Assembly: GCF_020443565.1 (NCBI RefSeq)
Contig: NZ_JAIZZN010000009.1
Location: 88,457 to 152,456 of the forward strand
Length of the DNA: 64,000 bases
Reading direction: 5' to 3'
From: Clostridium sp. CS001
GTDB taxonomy: Bacteria; Bacillota; Clostridia; Clostridiales; Clostridiaceae
Shown here in pieces: positions 9,380 through 19,073 of the stretch. The notes beneath the pieces were generated by a model. That model worked only from the letters and a program-made list of their open reading frames with translations. It searched no databases and was not told the origin of the DNA. Positions within the stretch are counted from its first letter, which is position 1, and every line of letters starts with the position of its first letter. The position numbers were made by a program, and so were the translations under genes.

Positions 9380-9526
9380 TTAAGGCAAAGATAACTCACT
9401 TCTTTTTAGTGATATATTCAATTTTGGGTAGACTTCTCCCGTAAGCATGAAATCAACATGAGCAATTCCAGATAATGCCATTGGTAATCTGTTTAAAATT
9501 GAATTTTCTAAAAAGAACTTAGCCAT
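9380..9526 (-). CDS. Small ORF of 48 codons, possible leader peptide
   Basis: The reverse strand has ATG at 9526 preceded by GGAGGTGTAAACG, a strong and well-spaced ribosome site, and ends at TAA 9380. The product starts MAKFFLENSILNRLPMALSG and ends KRSELSLP. It is not a family I recognise. It is followed at once by a strong terminator, then a second hairpin and the ABC-F gene in the same direction, which is the layout of a translated leader controlling a resistance gene. An independent small protein is equally possible. Confidence 0.55.
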   Translation of the reverse strand: MAKFFLENSILNRLPMALSGIAHVDFMLTGEVYPKLNISLKRSELSLP

Positions 9527-9778
9527 CGTTTACACCTCCATATATTTTTTAAGTTTAACGTATTAATATTACCATAAGTTTTATTAAATATCAACATTGG
9601 AATTTATTATTTTATGGTAAAGTTCAATATTATTTATACAGAAACCATAAGCTATTATAATAATAAAACACATAAGCAATATATTTACAAATAATTTCTA
9701 TACTTTCAGTTTAACTCATGTTAAAATTGTATTCTAATCAATAAAATGTATTATTATTCTAAAGAGGGGGATATTTAG

Positions 9779-10897
9779 ATGAAAAAGATAACACTATTTA
9801 GCATTATTGCAATCTTATCTACATCTGTATTTATAGCTTGTGCACAAAAAAATAATGACAAGGCTTCTGTTGTTAACAATGATACGGTTTCAGTTGTTAA
9901 TACTGAAGATCAGCAGTTAAAAGATGCACGCTCAAAAACCGATACATTATTTACTGATTTTTTTGGTGCAGACAAATTCAGCGGGTATGTGTATGTTACT
10001 AAAAATGACTCCATTATTTTAGACAAAGGTTATGGAAAGGCAGATTTTGAAAAGGGAATAAGTAATACAGCTCAAACTAAGTTTGACTTGGCTTCCTTAA
10101 CAAAGCAGTTTACTGCTCTTTCTATTATGCAGCTTGAAGAAAAAAAATTGCTTAATGTAAATGATAAAATTGATGAATATTTACCTCTATTTCCACATGG
10201 AAATGAAATAACAATACATCAGCTACTAACTCATACTTCAGGGTTGCCAGAGCATCCTGACACCTTTGATATAAGAAAATTTAGACCTTCAAGTAAAATA
10301 GATGCTACTGCAAAGAAAATTGAAGTAACTCTTTCCTCTGTACCAGGTTCAAGTTTTGGTTATAGTAATACTGGGTATATTTTATTAGGTTATATTATAG
10401 AAAAAGCATCTGGTAAAACCTTAGATTCCTATTTTACTGAAAATATTTTTAATATTTTAGATATGAAAAACATAGGCTTTAAAAATGAAAATTCTTCTAT
10501 TGATAACTTAGCTGTAGGATATTTATCTTCTAAAAAAGATAAGGCAGATAAATCTTGGACTGAAACAAATATTGGAACAATCCGTGGCTCCTCAGGACTC
10601 TGTTCTAGCGTTGAAGATTTGATAAAATGGGATAACGCTTTGAAAGATAAAAAACTTATAAGTAAAGAGTCTTATGATAAAATATATACATCTTACCAAA
10701 ATAATTATGGTTATGGTTGGTATGTGTATAAAAATTCAAATGAAGATACTTGCTATGAGCATTATGGAGTAGGTTCTGGATATAGAAGCTATATATTTAG
10801 AAATGTAGAAGAAAAAAATACAATTATAATTGTAAGTAATTTCGGTGATATATCTATGGAGGAATTAACCTTTTTAGTAAAGGACTATATTAAATAA
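9779..10897 (+). CDS. Serine hydrolase lipoprotein, class C beta-lactamase fold
   Basis: 372 residues. The N-terminus is a lipoprotein signal with lipobox VFIAC (Cys21). The beta-lactamase/DD-peptidase family motifs are present: S106-L-T-K109 (SxxK nucleophile and base) and Y195-S-N197. Residues near 150 (LLTHTSGLPEHP) are typical of the family. It is predicted to be anchored on the outer face of the membrane. Such proteins are mostly esterases or peptidases; drug resistance should not be assumed. RBS is GAGGGGG. Single gene, divergent from the ABC-F leader. Confidence 0.85.
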   Translation: MKKITLFSIIAILSTSVFIACAQKNNDKASVVNNDTVSVVNTEDQQLKDARSKTDTLFTDFFGADKFSGYVYVTKNDSIILDKGYGKADFEKGISNTAQTKFDLASLTKQFTALSIMQLEEKKLLNVNDKIDEYLPLFPHGNEITIHQLLTHTSGLPEHPDTFDIRKFRPSSKIDATAKKIEVTLSSVPGSSFGYSNTGYILLGYIIEKASGKTLDSYFTENIFNILDMKNIGFKNENSSIDNLAVGYLSSKKDKADKSWTETNIGTIRGSSGLCSSVEDLIKWDNALKDKKLISKESYDKIYTSYQNNYGYGWYVYKNSNEDTCYEHYGVGSGYRSYIFRNVEEKNTIIIVSNFGDISMEELTFLVKDYIK

Positions 10898-11017
10898 ATA
10901 TTTTCTAGGAAATAATAATATTCTTCTTGTATACTTAGTAAAAAAACATTAATTTTCGTCCTTTTGGTTATACTAGGTTTGAAGTATAAACTATATTTAT
11001 AACAAGGAGGATTTATA

Positions 11018-11626
11018 ATGAAAATAAAAAGTATATTGTTAACATTAGCTCTATCAACACTACTATTTGCAGGCTGTGCTAAAACACCTGTAAAGACACC
11101 AACAGTAACACCAACGCCAACTCCACCGGTGACAACTCCACAAGTAACACCACCACAAACCACACCACCGGAAACAACACCAAATGTAGTAACTACAGCT
11201 TCAATAGTAAATACTGAAGCTGCCTTTGAAAAAGCAATAAGTAGCAAAGGTACATGGATTATTGCTACAACACAAGATTTATCTATTAATAAAGATCTTT
11301 TAGTCGAAGGTGAGTATAAAAACGGCAAAAAAGACACAGCTGGCAAAGACATTATACAACGTAAGATAGCTTTATACGCTCAAGATGAAAATCATGTAGT
11401 AACAGCAAGATACATCTTAACTGCACCAAAAATGACATTTAATAGTCCTATGGGTAGTATAGAACATGGAACTTTCAAAGGTGACCTTTATGTTTCAGCA
11501 AGCAACTTCCAGTTAAAAGATGCTACAGTTGAGGGAAATGTATACTTTACTACGGATGAAGCTAAATCCACATTCAAAATGGATGCTACAAGTAAAATAA
11601 CTGGAAAGCAAGAAATGAAAAAATAA
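11018..11626 (+). CDS. Lipoprotein with Thr/Pro-rich linker, function unknown
   Basis: 202 residues. Signal peptide with lipobox LLFAGC (Cys20), then about 40 residues made almost only of Thr, Pro and Val, a spacer that holds the domain off the membrane through the peptidoglycan. The C-terminal 140 residues have regular Gly/beta-type periodicity (IEHGTFKGDLYVSASNFQLK, then DATVEGNVYF), suggesting a small beta-solenoid. I do not recognise a catalytic motif. AAGGAGG lies 9 bases before the ATG and a terminator follows. The opposite strand is also open over this part because of the repetitive codons. Confidence 0.75.
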   Translation: MKIKSILLTLALSTLLFAGCAKTPVKTPTVTPTPTPPVTTPQVTPPQTTPPETTPNVVTTASIVNTEAAFEKAISSKGTWIIATTQDLSINKDLLVEGEYKNGKKDTAGKDIIQRKIALYAQDENHVVTARYILTAPKMTFNSPMGSIEHGTFKGDLYVSASNFQLKDATVEGNVYFTTDEAKSTFKMDATSKITGKQEMKK

Positions 11627-11690
11627 TTTAATATAAATGTTCTGCCTTAGTATGTAGAATATTTATACTAACTAAAAAGATTTCCAAAAG

Positions 11691-11727
11691 AAATCAGTTA
11701 ACCCATTGGTGGATTAACTGATTTTTA
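11691..11727. terminator. Terminator hairpin, shared stem family with two others
   Basis: Stem AATCAGTTAACCC with GGATTAACTGATT, A-rich before and T-rich after, so it can serve both converging genes. The same stem core ATCAGTTAACC occurs at 33581-33619 and a close version at 27742-27785. Confidence 0.75.
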
Positions 11728-11732
11728 CTTAT

Positions 11733-12833
11733 TCAAATCTTATTCATTATTCTCATAGTAGGTGTTGCCAGCTTAAGGATTTCTATACCATTCTTATTAC
11801 TACATATAGCATCAACTAATTTCCCTACAACTTTACTATCTAAACTTTTAACTACATTATCCAATTTATCATCGCTTAAATCTTCTATAAACTTTCTAAG
11901 TACAAGAGAATGATTGTAATTTTCAAATAGGGGTTTAGTAAGTTCCTCATAATTTCCTATTCCACAAATATCTTGCCCCGAGTATATTCCTGTTAATATT
12001 GACGTATATTGCCCAAATCCCATGCCTGGTGAAATGGCTCCAAAGCAATTCCCAACAAAATATGTATTATCAATTTTAGCTTTGTTACATATCCCCATCA
12101 TATACTTTGTAATTTCAAAGTTATCTGTTACTTTAAAGTTTTGGTCCAAACTCTTACATACTAAGTTATAGTATTTTTCCCATATATCATTTACATCCAA
12201 TTTTATATTTTCAGGATAATCAGGATAAGCCATAACTAAATTTGCTTCTTTTGCTGAGAATGGTATAAGCCACCCATACCCTTTAGAAACTATATCATAA
12301 TTAAAAAACACATGTGGGTTGCTTGTTACAAATTCTCCTTGAACTGTTACACCCTTTATGCTGCAAGTAAGATTGTTATTGTAGTTATCTAAACGAGAAG
12401 CATACTCCCCATCTCCAGTGGCTAATACTACATAATCAAAGTTTTTGCACAGTTCTTGGTATTCACAGGTGGAATTATAATTTATATTTGCTTTAACTTG
12501 ATCTCTTAATTGATTTTCAAAGGAATCTATATGTCTTCCACGTACATTTGTGTACCCAATTTCCCCTTCAATAGCTCCTATCTTATTTTTAGAGTGTATA
12601 AATAGTTTTTCAACTTCATCTATAGGTTTTAACTTTATATGATAATTTTCTGATAGATAAGATATACTGTCTTTTACCGGTCTATTAAATATGCTAAACA
12701 TTGCTTCTCCATTAACAAATCTATCACCTACACTACTTCTTTTTTCAAAAATAGTTGGTGTAATTCCATGTCTCTCTAGGGTGATGGCACAAGAAAGCCC
12801 AGATATTCCAGCTCCCATTATAGCAACTTCCAT
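11733..12833 (-). CDS. FAD-dependent oxidoreductase of the geranylgeranyl-reductase-like type
   Basis: 366 residues. N-terminal dinucleotide-binding fold MEVAIMGAGISGLSCAITLE (GxGxxG) followed by an acidic residue (FEKRSSVG), a second FAD contact VVLATGDGEY near residue 145 and a C-terminal YFVGNCFGAISPGMGFGQY block matching the GD-type motif of the flavin monooxygenase/geranylgeranyl reductase superfamily. Substrate unknown. AAGGAGA precedes the ATG. It stands divergent to iorAB with 237 bases between. Confidence 0.75.
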   Translation of the reverse strand: MEVAIMGAGISGLSCAITLERHGITPTIFEKRSSVGDRFVNGEAMFSIFNRPVKDSISYLSENYHIKLKPIDEVEKLFIHSKNKIGAIEGEIGYTNVRGRHIDSFENQLRDQVKANINYNSTCEYQELCKNFDYVVLATGDGEYASRLDNYNNNLTCSIKGVTVQGEFVTSNPHVFFNYDIVSKGYGWLIPFSAKEANLVMAYPDYPENIKLDVNDIWEKYYNLVCKSLDQNFKVTDNFEITKYMMGICNKAKIDNTYFVGNCFGAISPGMGFGQYTSILTGIYSGQDICGIGNYEELTKPLFENYNHSLVLRKFIEDLSDDKLDNVVKSLDSKVVGKLVDAICSNKNGIEILKLATPTMRIMNKI

Positions 12834-12916
12834 TGATATATCTCCTTTTTTAATATAGTGTATACATCAATTAAATTTATATACATTGTTATGATTCATT
12901 AAATAAATTCAAAAGA

Positions 12917-12940
12917 TGCCACTTGCCACCTGGGTGGCAC
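12917..12940 (+). repeat. REP-like palindromic repeat, copy 1
   Basis: 24-base unit with outer arms TGCCAC and GTGGCA. This copy has CCACCTGG in the centre where the other four have the palindrome CCACGTGG. It lies in the intergenic space between the FAD oxidoreductase and iorA. Confidence 0.8.
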
Positions 12941-13070
12941 TAATTTATAAAAAAGGAGGAATTTAAGGATTAACGTAGAATAATAATCATAAGATAGTAA
13001 TTATTAAAAAAATATAAATATTTATGCACTAAAAGCTACATTTAAATAATTATAAAGGTGAGGTGGCATT

Positions 13071-14891
13071 TTGAGTAATAAAGTAATTTTAACTGGTAAT
13101 GAAGCCATAAGTAGAGGCTTTTATGAGGGTGGAGGGATGCTTGCATCTAGTTACCCTGGCTCTCCAACTGTGCAAATCTTAGATTCACTAAAGCAATATA
13201 ATGAAATTTATAGTGATTGGGGTACAAATGAGAAAGTAGCAATGGAACTTGCAATGGGTGCTAGCATAGCAGGTGCTAGATCTATGGTTTCTATGAAACA
13301 CGTAGGTATAAATATTGCAAGTGACCCTTTTATGACTTTTACTCAAACAAAAACAAATGGTGGTTTTTTATTAGTTGTTGGAGACGATCCTGGTCTTTCA
13401 AGTTCGCAAAATGAACAAGACAGTAGAGTTTGGGGCAAATATGCCAACATACCTATTTTAGATCCAGCAACTCCAGAAGAATCTAAACTTTTTACAAAGC
13501 TAGGTCTTGCTATTAGTGAGGCGTTTAATACGCCTGTGCTTATAAGACTTACTAGCAGGTTATGCCATTCTAGAGGTGTTGTAGAATTAGGTGAGCGAGA
13601 AGAATCTATTCCCGAAGGCTTCACTCCTGATCAATCAAGATACTGTATGCTTCCTCCAAATTCTAATGCACAGCAATATTTTATGAAAGAAAGAATGGAG
13701 AAGCTTCAAGCTTTTAATGAAACCTTCCAGCATAATGTTTTGGAAGAAGGAAAAGGGAAGAATTTTTTAATTATCACCTCTGGCCTTGTATATGAATCCT
13801 TAAAAGAATTACAATTAGAAGATATAAGCATATTGAAGCTTGGAATGATTTGGCCACTTCCTATAGCTAAAATTAAAGGTTTAAGCAAGGACTATAAAAA
13901 TATAATTGTGCTTGAAGAAATGCTGCCTTTTATGGAAGAGGAACTTAAAATTAATGGAATCTTAGCAAAGGGTAAAGAATTCTTTTCTTTCACAGGGGAG
14001 CTTACCATTGAAGATGTAAAAAGAGGCTTACAAAAGGCTGGAGTTTTAGTAAATTCAAAAGAAGATAACAGTGATGAAAATAAGCATATAGTTGAAAAGG
14101 AACCCATTATTATAAGGACACCTATGCTTTGTTCTGGGTGCCCTCATAGACCTATTTTCCATATTCTAAAAGCAAACAATGCCACTGTTATAGGAGATAT
14201 AGGCTGTTATTCACTAGGAATATATGAACCTTTTGAAGTTCATAAAACCAATATAAGTATGGGCGCTTCACTTGGTATGGCTCTTGGCGTCGCTACTGTA
14301 CACTCTAAAATAAACAAGAGTAAGCCCATTGTAGCTACTATTGGAGATGGAACCTTCTTCCACTCAGGAATGACAGGGTTTTTACAGCTTGCTAAAACTA
14401 CAGAAAATATTACAGTGATTGTCATGGATAATAGAACTACTGCTATGACTGGTGGTCAAACAACTCCAACAACTGGGGACTATTTTAAAGATGAAACTAT
14501 ATATCATGCAAATATTCCTGATATTTTAAAATCCTTTGGAATCAAGGATATAACAGTAGTGGATCAATTTAATTATAAAGAAACAAAGGAAGTAATTAAT
14601 GGAGCTATGAAAAGAGAAGGTCTATCTGTTGTGGTTACAACTCGTCCTTGTGCACTAAATTTTAAAATAAAGAAACCACATTTTTACGTAGATCCAGATG
14701 TTTGTATAAGCTGTAGAAATTGTATACGTACAAATTGTCCTCCTATTTCCATGAAAATGTACCCTGGAAAAGAAAAGAAAAACTCATATATTAATCCTGA
14801 TATGTGCGTTGGATGCTCAGTGTGCTCTCAAGTCTGCCCAGTTGGAGCCATAAAAAGCAGTAATATCATTGACAAAAAGGAAGTGAAATAA
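13071..14891 (+). CDS. iorA: Indolepyruvate:ferredoxin oxidoreductase, alpha subunit
   Basis: 606 residues. IOR oxidatively decarboxylates arylpyruvates from aromatic amino acids to aryl-acetyl-CoA, reducing ferredoxin. N-terminal pyrimidine-binding domain (GNEAISRGFYEGGGMLASSYPGSP), thiamine-diphosphate domain with GDIGCYSLG and GDGTFFHSG, then two C-terminal [4Fe-4S] motifs: CISCRNCIRTNCPP and CVGCSVCSQVCPVG. Start is a TTG preceded by AAGGTGAGG; no better codon exists. The first stop is one base before the iorB start, so the two are translationally coupled. Confidence 0.95.
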   Translation: MSNKVILTGNEAISRGFYEGGGMLASSYPGSPTVQILDSLKQYNEIYSDWGTNEKVAMELAMGASIAGARSMVSMKHVGINIASDPFMTFTQTKTNGGFLLVVGDDPGLSSSQNEQDSRVWGKYANIPILDPATPEESKLFTKLGLAISEAFNTPVLIRLTSRLCHSRGVVELGEREESIPEGFTPDQSRYCMLPPNSNAQQYFMKERMEKLQAFNETFQHNVLEEGKGKNFLIITSGLVYESLKELQLEDISILKLGMIWPLPIAKIKGLSKDYKNIIVLEEMLPFMEEELKINGILAKGKEFFSFTGELTIEDVKRGLQKAGVLVNSKEDNSDENKHIVEKEPIIIRTPMLCSGCPHRPIFHILKANNATVIGDIGCYSLGIYEPFEVHKTNISMGASLGMALGVATVHSKINKSKPIVATIGDGTFFHSGMTGFLQLAKTTENITVIVMDNRTTAMTGGQTTPTTGDYFKDETIYHANIPDILKSFGIKDITVVDQFNYKETKEVINGAMKREGLSVVVTTRPCALNFKIKKPHFYVDPDVCISCRNCIRTNCPPISMKMYPGKEKKNSYINPDMCVGCSVCSQVCPVGAIKSSNIIDKKEVK

Positions 14892-14892
14892 A

Positions 14893-15465
14893 ATGAGTGT
14901 AACAAATATTTATATATCTGGCGTTGGTGGTCAAGGGTTGGTTATGGTTACTGATATATTAGCAGAGGTTGCCTTTATAGAAGGCTTTGATATAAAAACA
15001 AATGATGTTATCGGATTATCCCAAAGAGGCGGTAAGGTTTGGGGGAGCATTAGATTTGGAGAAAAAGTTCACTCAGCACTTATACCAGAAGGTAAAGGAG
15101 ATATATTACTTGCCATGGAGCAACTGGAAGGCTTAAGGCTCTGCAGTTCTTTAAAATCAGGTGCAAAAATTATACTTAATGAAGAGATTATCTTCCCGAA
15201 TAGAGTTCTCATTGAAAAAGATGAGTATCCTGAAAATATAAAAGACACTTTGAAAAGTAAAGGATACGAAGTTATTTCTATCAATGCAAAAGAAATTGGA
15301 AGATCTATTGGTAACATTAAAACAGCAAACATTGTTCTACTAGGAAAGTTATCAAAACTTTTACCCTTTAGTGAAGAAACTTGGCTTAATGTTATTGAGA
15401 AAAGAGTTCCCACAAAAACCATAGATGCTAATTTTGCTGCATTTAAGGCTGGAAGAAAAATTTAA
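14893..15465 (+). CDS. iorB: Indolepyruvate:ferredoxin oxidoreductase, beta subunit
   Basis: 190 residues, the full length of the gamma-type domain of 2-oxoacid oxidoreductases: ISGVGGQGLVMVTDILAEVA at the start, then LSQRGGKVWGSIRFGE and a C-terminal KTIDANFAAFKAG. It forms the IOR complex with IorA and completes the CoA-dependent step. It begins one base after the iorA stop codon and is followed by a terminator. Confidence 0.95.
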   Translation: MSVTNIYISGVGGQGLVMVTDILAEVAFIEGFDIKTNDVIGLSQRGGKVWGSIRFGEKVHSALIPEGKGDILLAMEQLEGLRLCSSLKSGAKIILNEEIIFPNRVLIEKDEYPENIKDTLKSKGYEVISINAKEIGRSIGNIKTANIVLLGKLSKLLPFSEETWLNVIEKRVPTKTIDANFAAFKAGRKI

Positions 15466-15484
15466 AAGTATCCTCATTGATAGT

Positions 15485-15514
15485 AAAAGGCTAAAGATTT
15501 TTCTTTAGCCTTTT
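15485..15514. terminator. Bidirectional terminator between iorB and the metallophosphoesterase
   Basis: Stem AAAAGGCTAAAG with CTTTAGCCTTTT. It serves iorAB on the forward strand; its right arm overlaps the 3' coding end of the convergent gene. Confidence 0.8.
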
Positions 15515-16839
15515 ATATGTAATTTATTATTGTCTATTCTATTATTATCACTATCAAAATTATTCTTAAAATAGCCTGACTTGGATGATTCCAATAATTT
15601 GAATCCCTTAGAATTCATTATTGCTTCTTTATCTTGATTGGTTGTTCCCATATTCCGCGATATATTCTGCATCACTTTTGTTTTAGCAATTTCTTTGCTT
15701 TCTTCATCCGTATACTCCTCAGATATTAATAACCTACTAATTGCAGAGTTGTAAGCGTGAGTTTCATAAGATTTTTTTGAATACTCCTTGAAATTAATTA
15801 AATTGGGGTCCTTCAGATTTAAATTCTTTGCATAGCTTTGTACATCTACTTGAGATGTATTATAGTCAAAGCCACTTTTCGCTGAATACTTTAAAATACC
15901 ATATTGCTGCGGATATACGCTTAATGCAGTTGTTGCAATATCATAAATGGGACCACTGCCATTGTCATATAGTTTAATATCTTGAATGTGAATATGTCCG
16001 CTTAAGTTTAGTTGTATGCCTACCTCACTAAAAACCGTCACTGCTTCTTTACTATTATCAATGGTAAACCCTTTCGTAATTCCCGTTACATGGTCCAATA
16101 GATTTTGGTGCATAACTGTAACAATCTTTGCGTTATGCACCTTTGCAAGTTTACTGCATTGTTTTATCCATTCAAAAGTGCTATTCCCAATCACTCCTCC
16201 AACCTCTGGGAATCCAAGCATAATATTATTCTTATATTCATTGGTATCAAGCATTAATAGCCAAATATCCTCTGAGGGTGTAGCTAGGTAACTTAAAGTA
16301 CTTTTATCCCTTGATATGGCATCATTATAACCAAAATCTCCATATATCTTACTAAAATCCATGTCGCTTATATAGTCAGTTATATATTGCTTATCACCCT
16401 TAAAGCTTCTTGCATAAGGATTAAAAACATCATGATTTCCTGGAATTACATAAACTGACGTACCTGATTCTTCTACCTTTTTAAGTTTTTTAGCAAGTTC
16501 CAAATGGCTAGATTTTTCTCCGTTTGTTGTTAAATCGCCACTTAAAATTAGCACATTAGGTTTCTTAATTTTAATATCAGATACAAATGATTCCATTATC
16601 TCATCAATATAATTAAGCTCTTTCCCGTCTCCCGTTTCTATAAATGTTTTATATGCTTTCCCATTATCAGTTAAGGTTTTAGCTAAATAATGCATGTCTG
16701 ATGCTACAAAAAATGTAACATCCTCCTTTGCTTTTATTTGGGGACTAATTTTGTTAGTTCCTGATTTAATATATAGGGAAGTTAAAATAAAAGTTAGTAT
16801 TACAAACCCTACAATTAATAATTTTTTCTTGTTTTTCAT
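15505..16839 (-). CDS. Membrane-anchored metallophosphoesterase
   Basis: 444 residues. An N-terminal hydrophobic segment (LLIVGFVILTFILTSLYI) anchors or secretes it. Calcineurin-type phosphoesterase motifs in order: ASDMHYLA (D-x-H), SGDLTTNGE (GD), PGNHDVF (GNHD), VMHQNL and LSGHIHIQD (GHxH), all metal ligands being present. Such enzymes hydrolyse phosphodiesters or phosphomonoesters outside the membrane; the substrate is unknown. GGAGG precedes the ATG. Single gene. Confidence 0.88.
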   Translation of the reverse strand: MKNKKKLLIVGFVILTFILTSLYIKSGTNKISPQIKAKEDVTFFVASDMHYLAKTLTDNGKAYKTFIETGDGKELNYIDEIMESFVSDIKIKKPNVLILSGDLTTNGEKSSHLELAKKLKKVEESGTSVYVIPGNHDVFNPYARSFKGDKQYITDYISDMDFSKIYGDFGYNDAISRDKSTLSYLATPSEDIWLLMLDTNEYKNNIMLGFPEVGGVIGNSTFEWIKQCSKLAKVHNAKIVTVMHQNLLDHVTGITKGFTIDNSKEAVTVFSEVGIQLNLSGHIHIQDIKLYDNGSGPIYDIATTALSVYPQQYGILKYSAKSGFDYNTSQVDVQSYAKNLNLKDPNLINFKEYSKKSYETHAYNSAISRLLISEEYTDEESKEIAKTKVMQNISRNMGTTNQDKEAIMNSKGFKLLESSKSGYFKNNFDSDNNRIDNNKLHIKG

Positions 16840-16932
16840 AGACGTCCTCCAAGTAATTTAGTATGTCCATTGTAATTTTCCATAAGTAAAAATAATTACT
16901 TTTTAAATTAATATACCTATATTATAAACGTA

Positions 16933-16968
16933 AAACCCTTGAAAAACTTAATTTTCAAAGGTTTTTTA
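16933..16968 (-). terminator. Terminator hairpin, near-identical to the one at 23136-23172
   Basis: Stem ACCCTTGAAAA with TTTTCAAAGGT and a long T tract on the forward strand; A/T-rich both sides, so it may serve the HDOD gene on the reverse strand. The unit AACCTTTGAAAA/TTTTCAAAGGTT recurs at 23.1 kb. Confidence 0.6.
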
Positions 16969-17014
16969 TTATTTTTTACCCATATCTACCAGTATCACTG
17001 GCATATATATACTA

Positions 17015-17893
17015 TTATTTTAAAACAGTGAACAAATTAAAATTGAGTTGTTTATCTGCCTCTTCAACTTTTATAGGAAGTACTCTACTTATTTCTTCAA
17101 TGTCATTGTCTGTAACTCCCAGTTTATTCATTACACTTCTATTGAACACATAGCTTGTATTCAAGCACAATAACCTCTCATAGTAGAATGAACTAATTGA
17201 ATCTGCTAGACACATAATATTGACTTCTTCAAAATATTTTTCAGCTAATAAAGGAGTATGATGATGCTCTACAATTGCTTTTATGTCTTCAGGTAATCCC
17301 CACTTTTCACATTGCCAGCGTCCTGATTGTTCATGAGTAAATCCCTTCATTACTAATCTTTCAGCTACAATTTGATGAATTCCTTTCTTTTGCATATTTA
17401 CAACTTCATCTATAAGGTTAGGTAAGCAAATATCCAGTATTACAATTCCTATATCATGGATCAAGCCATAAGCAAAGTACTTATACTTATCTACTTTCCC
17501 TAGTTTCTCAGCTAACAAGTTTGCAGCAATTGAAGTAGCCAAACAATGTTTCCAATACTTATCTCTATTTAATTCTTTTGATTTTCCTATTTCAACTGGA
17601 ATCAAAGACTTAATTAAATAGGCAATTGCTAACTTTTCAACAGTTCGCATTCCTAAGTACACTATTGCTTCTTCTAAAGAATCTATTTTTCTTTGCAATT
17701 TAAAATAGCCTGAATTAACATTCCTCAATAGAACTTCACTTAAATTGCCACAATTAGCTATTTTATCAGAAAACTCTCCAATATCGATATTTTCAGAATC
17801 ACTAATCATGTTTATTACTTTAGTTATCTCACTATTCATTACTGGCAACTCATCGGACTTATTAAAAACATCAAGAATCTCTAAACTATTCAC
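17015..17893 (-). CDS. HDOD-domain protein
   Basis: 292 residues covered by one HDOD domain. Near residue 60 RNVNSGYFKLQRKIDSLEEA and AIVYLGMRTVEKLAIAYL are the domain signature; YGLIHDIGIVILD near residue 145 retains an HD pair, and VEHHHTP follows. HDOD proteins are signalling scaffolds linked to c-di-GMP, chemotaxis and stress responses, usually without proven catalysis. Start is a GTG at 17893 with GGGGAGA upstream. Stands alone. Confidence 0.85.
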   Translation of the reverse strand: MNSLEILDVFNKSDELPVMNSEITKVINMISDSENIDIGEFSDKIANCGNLSEVLLRNVNSGYFKLQRKIDSLEEAIVYLGMRTVEKLAIAYLIKSLIPVEIGKSKELNRDKYWKHCLATSIAANLLAEKLGKVDKYKYFAYGLIHDIGIVILDICLPNLIDEVVNMQKKGIHQIVAERLVMKGFTHEQSGRWQCEKWGLPEDIKAIVEHHHTPLLAEKYFEEVNIMCLADSISSFYYERLLCLNTSYVFNRSVMNKLGVTDNDIEEISRVLPIKVEEADKQLNFNLFTVLK

Positions 17894-17931
17894 GTTATCA
17901 TCTCCCCATATACTATTTCAACATAAGATTT

Positions 17932-18855
17932 TTATATCCTGCTCATTCTCATTTCATTTACTGCAATTCTAATTGTCTGAGTTTCAATATTATAATTTTC
18001 ATTTATATTTTGAAAGTGCTGTTCCCAATAAATAGTCCTTATAACATAGTTAGGTATCTTTAATACAGTCCCAAGAGGTCCCTGCTCTTTTATAGTAAGC
18101 ATCCCAAGATAAAATAGTAGGGATTTAAAATTTTCTTTTTCGCTGTACATAGTATGAATATTAAATCTATCCACAAGAACTGTTGATGTTTCACCAGTAC
18201 ACATTATTTCATCTAAAGCTTCTCTATCATTGAAGTTATAGGCTAGCTGATTAACTTTGCCATAGTCTGTTTTTACATTATTATCTATCATTTCTTTAGG
18301 ATATCGATTATATGTATTATGTTTACCTCCGGTGATTAGTTCATTTGCAACGTTATCATATTCATCTATGAGAACAAAAGCCTGTTTATTATATATTTTA
18401 CTAAGCATATTTATATGTTCTACTACCATCTCTGCACTTATTTCTTCGGATGGTAATTTTGTTTCACCTAATATATCAGCATATTTAAATAAGAATTCTT
18501 TAGCCGAGGACCTAACTTTAAAATTGAAACTTTTTCTTAAACCTTCTTCTCCATTTCCAACATCTATTCCTGCAAAGCTAATCCTCCAAACAAGATATTT
18601 ATTCTTCTCTTAAGTTGGGTTTTTACCTATATATAAATCTCCAAATAACTCTTCAAACTTATTCTCTTTATTTATGTCATAGTAATTCTCAAGCATTGAT
18701 ATAAATAAACTTTTACCAAATCTTCTAGGTCTTATAAAAAACTGATAGGGTGAATATTTGTCTAGCATATCTATATACGATGTTTTATCAACATAAAGAT
18801 ATTTTTTTTCTCTTAAAACTTCAAAATTAGAAATGCCATAATGTATTCTCTTCAT
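17932..18855 (-). pseudogene. Decayed AAA-ATPase-like / DUF1703 gene
   Basis: The reading frame opens with ATG 18855 (AAGGAG upstream) and the family start GISNFEVLREKKYLYVDKTS and IRPRRFGKSLFISMLENYY, where the P-loop is already atypical. An in-frame TAA after KNPT (18608-18610) interrupts it; the same frame then continues with EKNKYLVWRISFAGIDVGNG and AFVLIDEYDNVANELI (Walker B). There the text jumps to YPKEMIDNNVKTDYGK, which in intact homologues lies some 150 residues later, so the sensor region is deleted. The nuclease-like C-terminus is also missing. A nonsense codon, a deletion and a truncation together make it non-functional. Confidence 0.85.
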
Positions 18856-19033
18856 ATAAGTTCACTCCTTCATTCTCATTGTTTAATCTTACCATTTATA
18901 TGCGGAATAATATAGCTAGTGAGAGAATTTTAATTGTTAACAAAAGACCCCCTGGGTTGCATCGAATGTTGTCAAGATGTGGCGAAAGCTTTGGGTGTTT
19001 GCATTTGTAACAACATAAAAGATGATAAAAAAA

Positions 19034-19073
19034 GGTGAGGTCTATCAATCATAATTTGATGGAAGACCTAACC
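19034..19073 (-). terminator. Terminator of the nitroreductase gene
   Basis: Stem GGTtAGGTCTtCC/…AGACCTcACC on the reverse strand followed by seven T. It lies 80-120 bases past the nitroreductase stop codon. Confidence 0.75.

Noticed and set aside
10885..11352. Open frame of 155 codons on the reverse strand
   Set aside because: It is antisense to the Thr/Pro-rich lipoprotein; repetitive ACN/CCN codons keep the other strand open. No ribosome site.
12917..12940. GGGTGGCAC resembles the T-box motif GGGTGGnACC
   Set aside because: No stem I, specifier loop or terminator is present, and the same string is part of the dispersed palindromic repeat.
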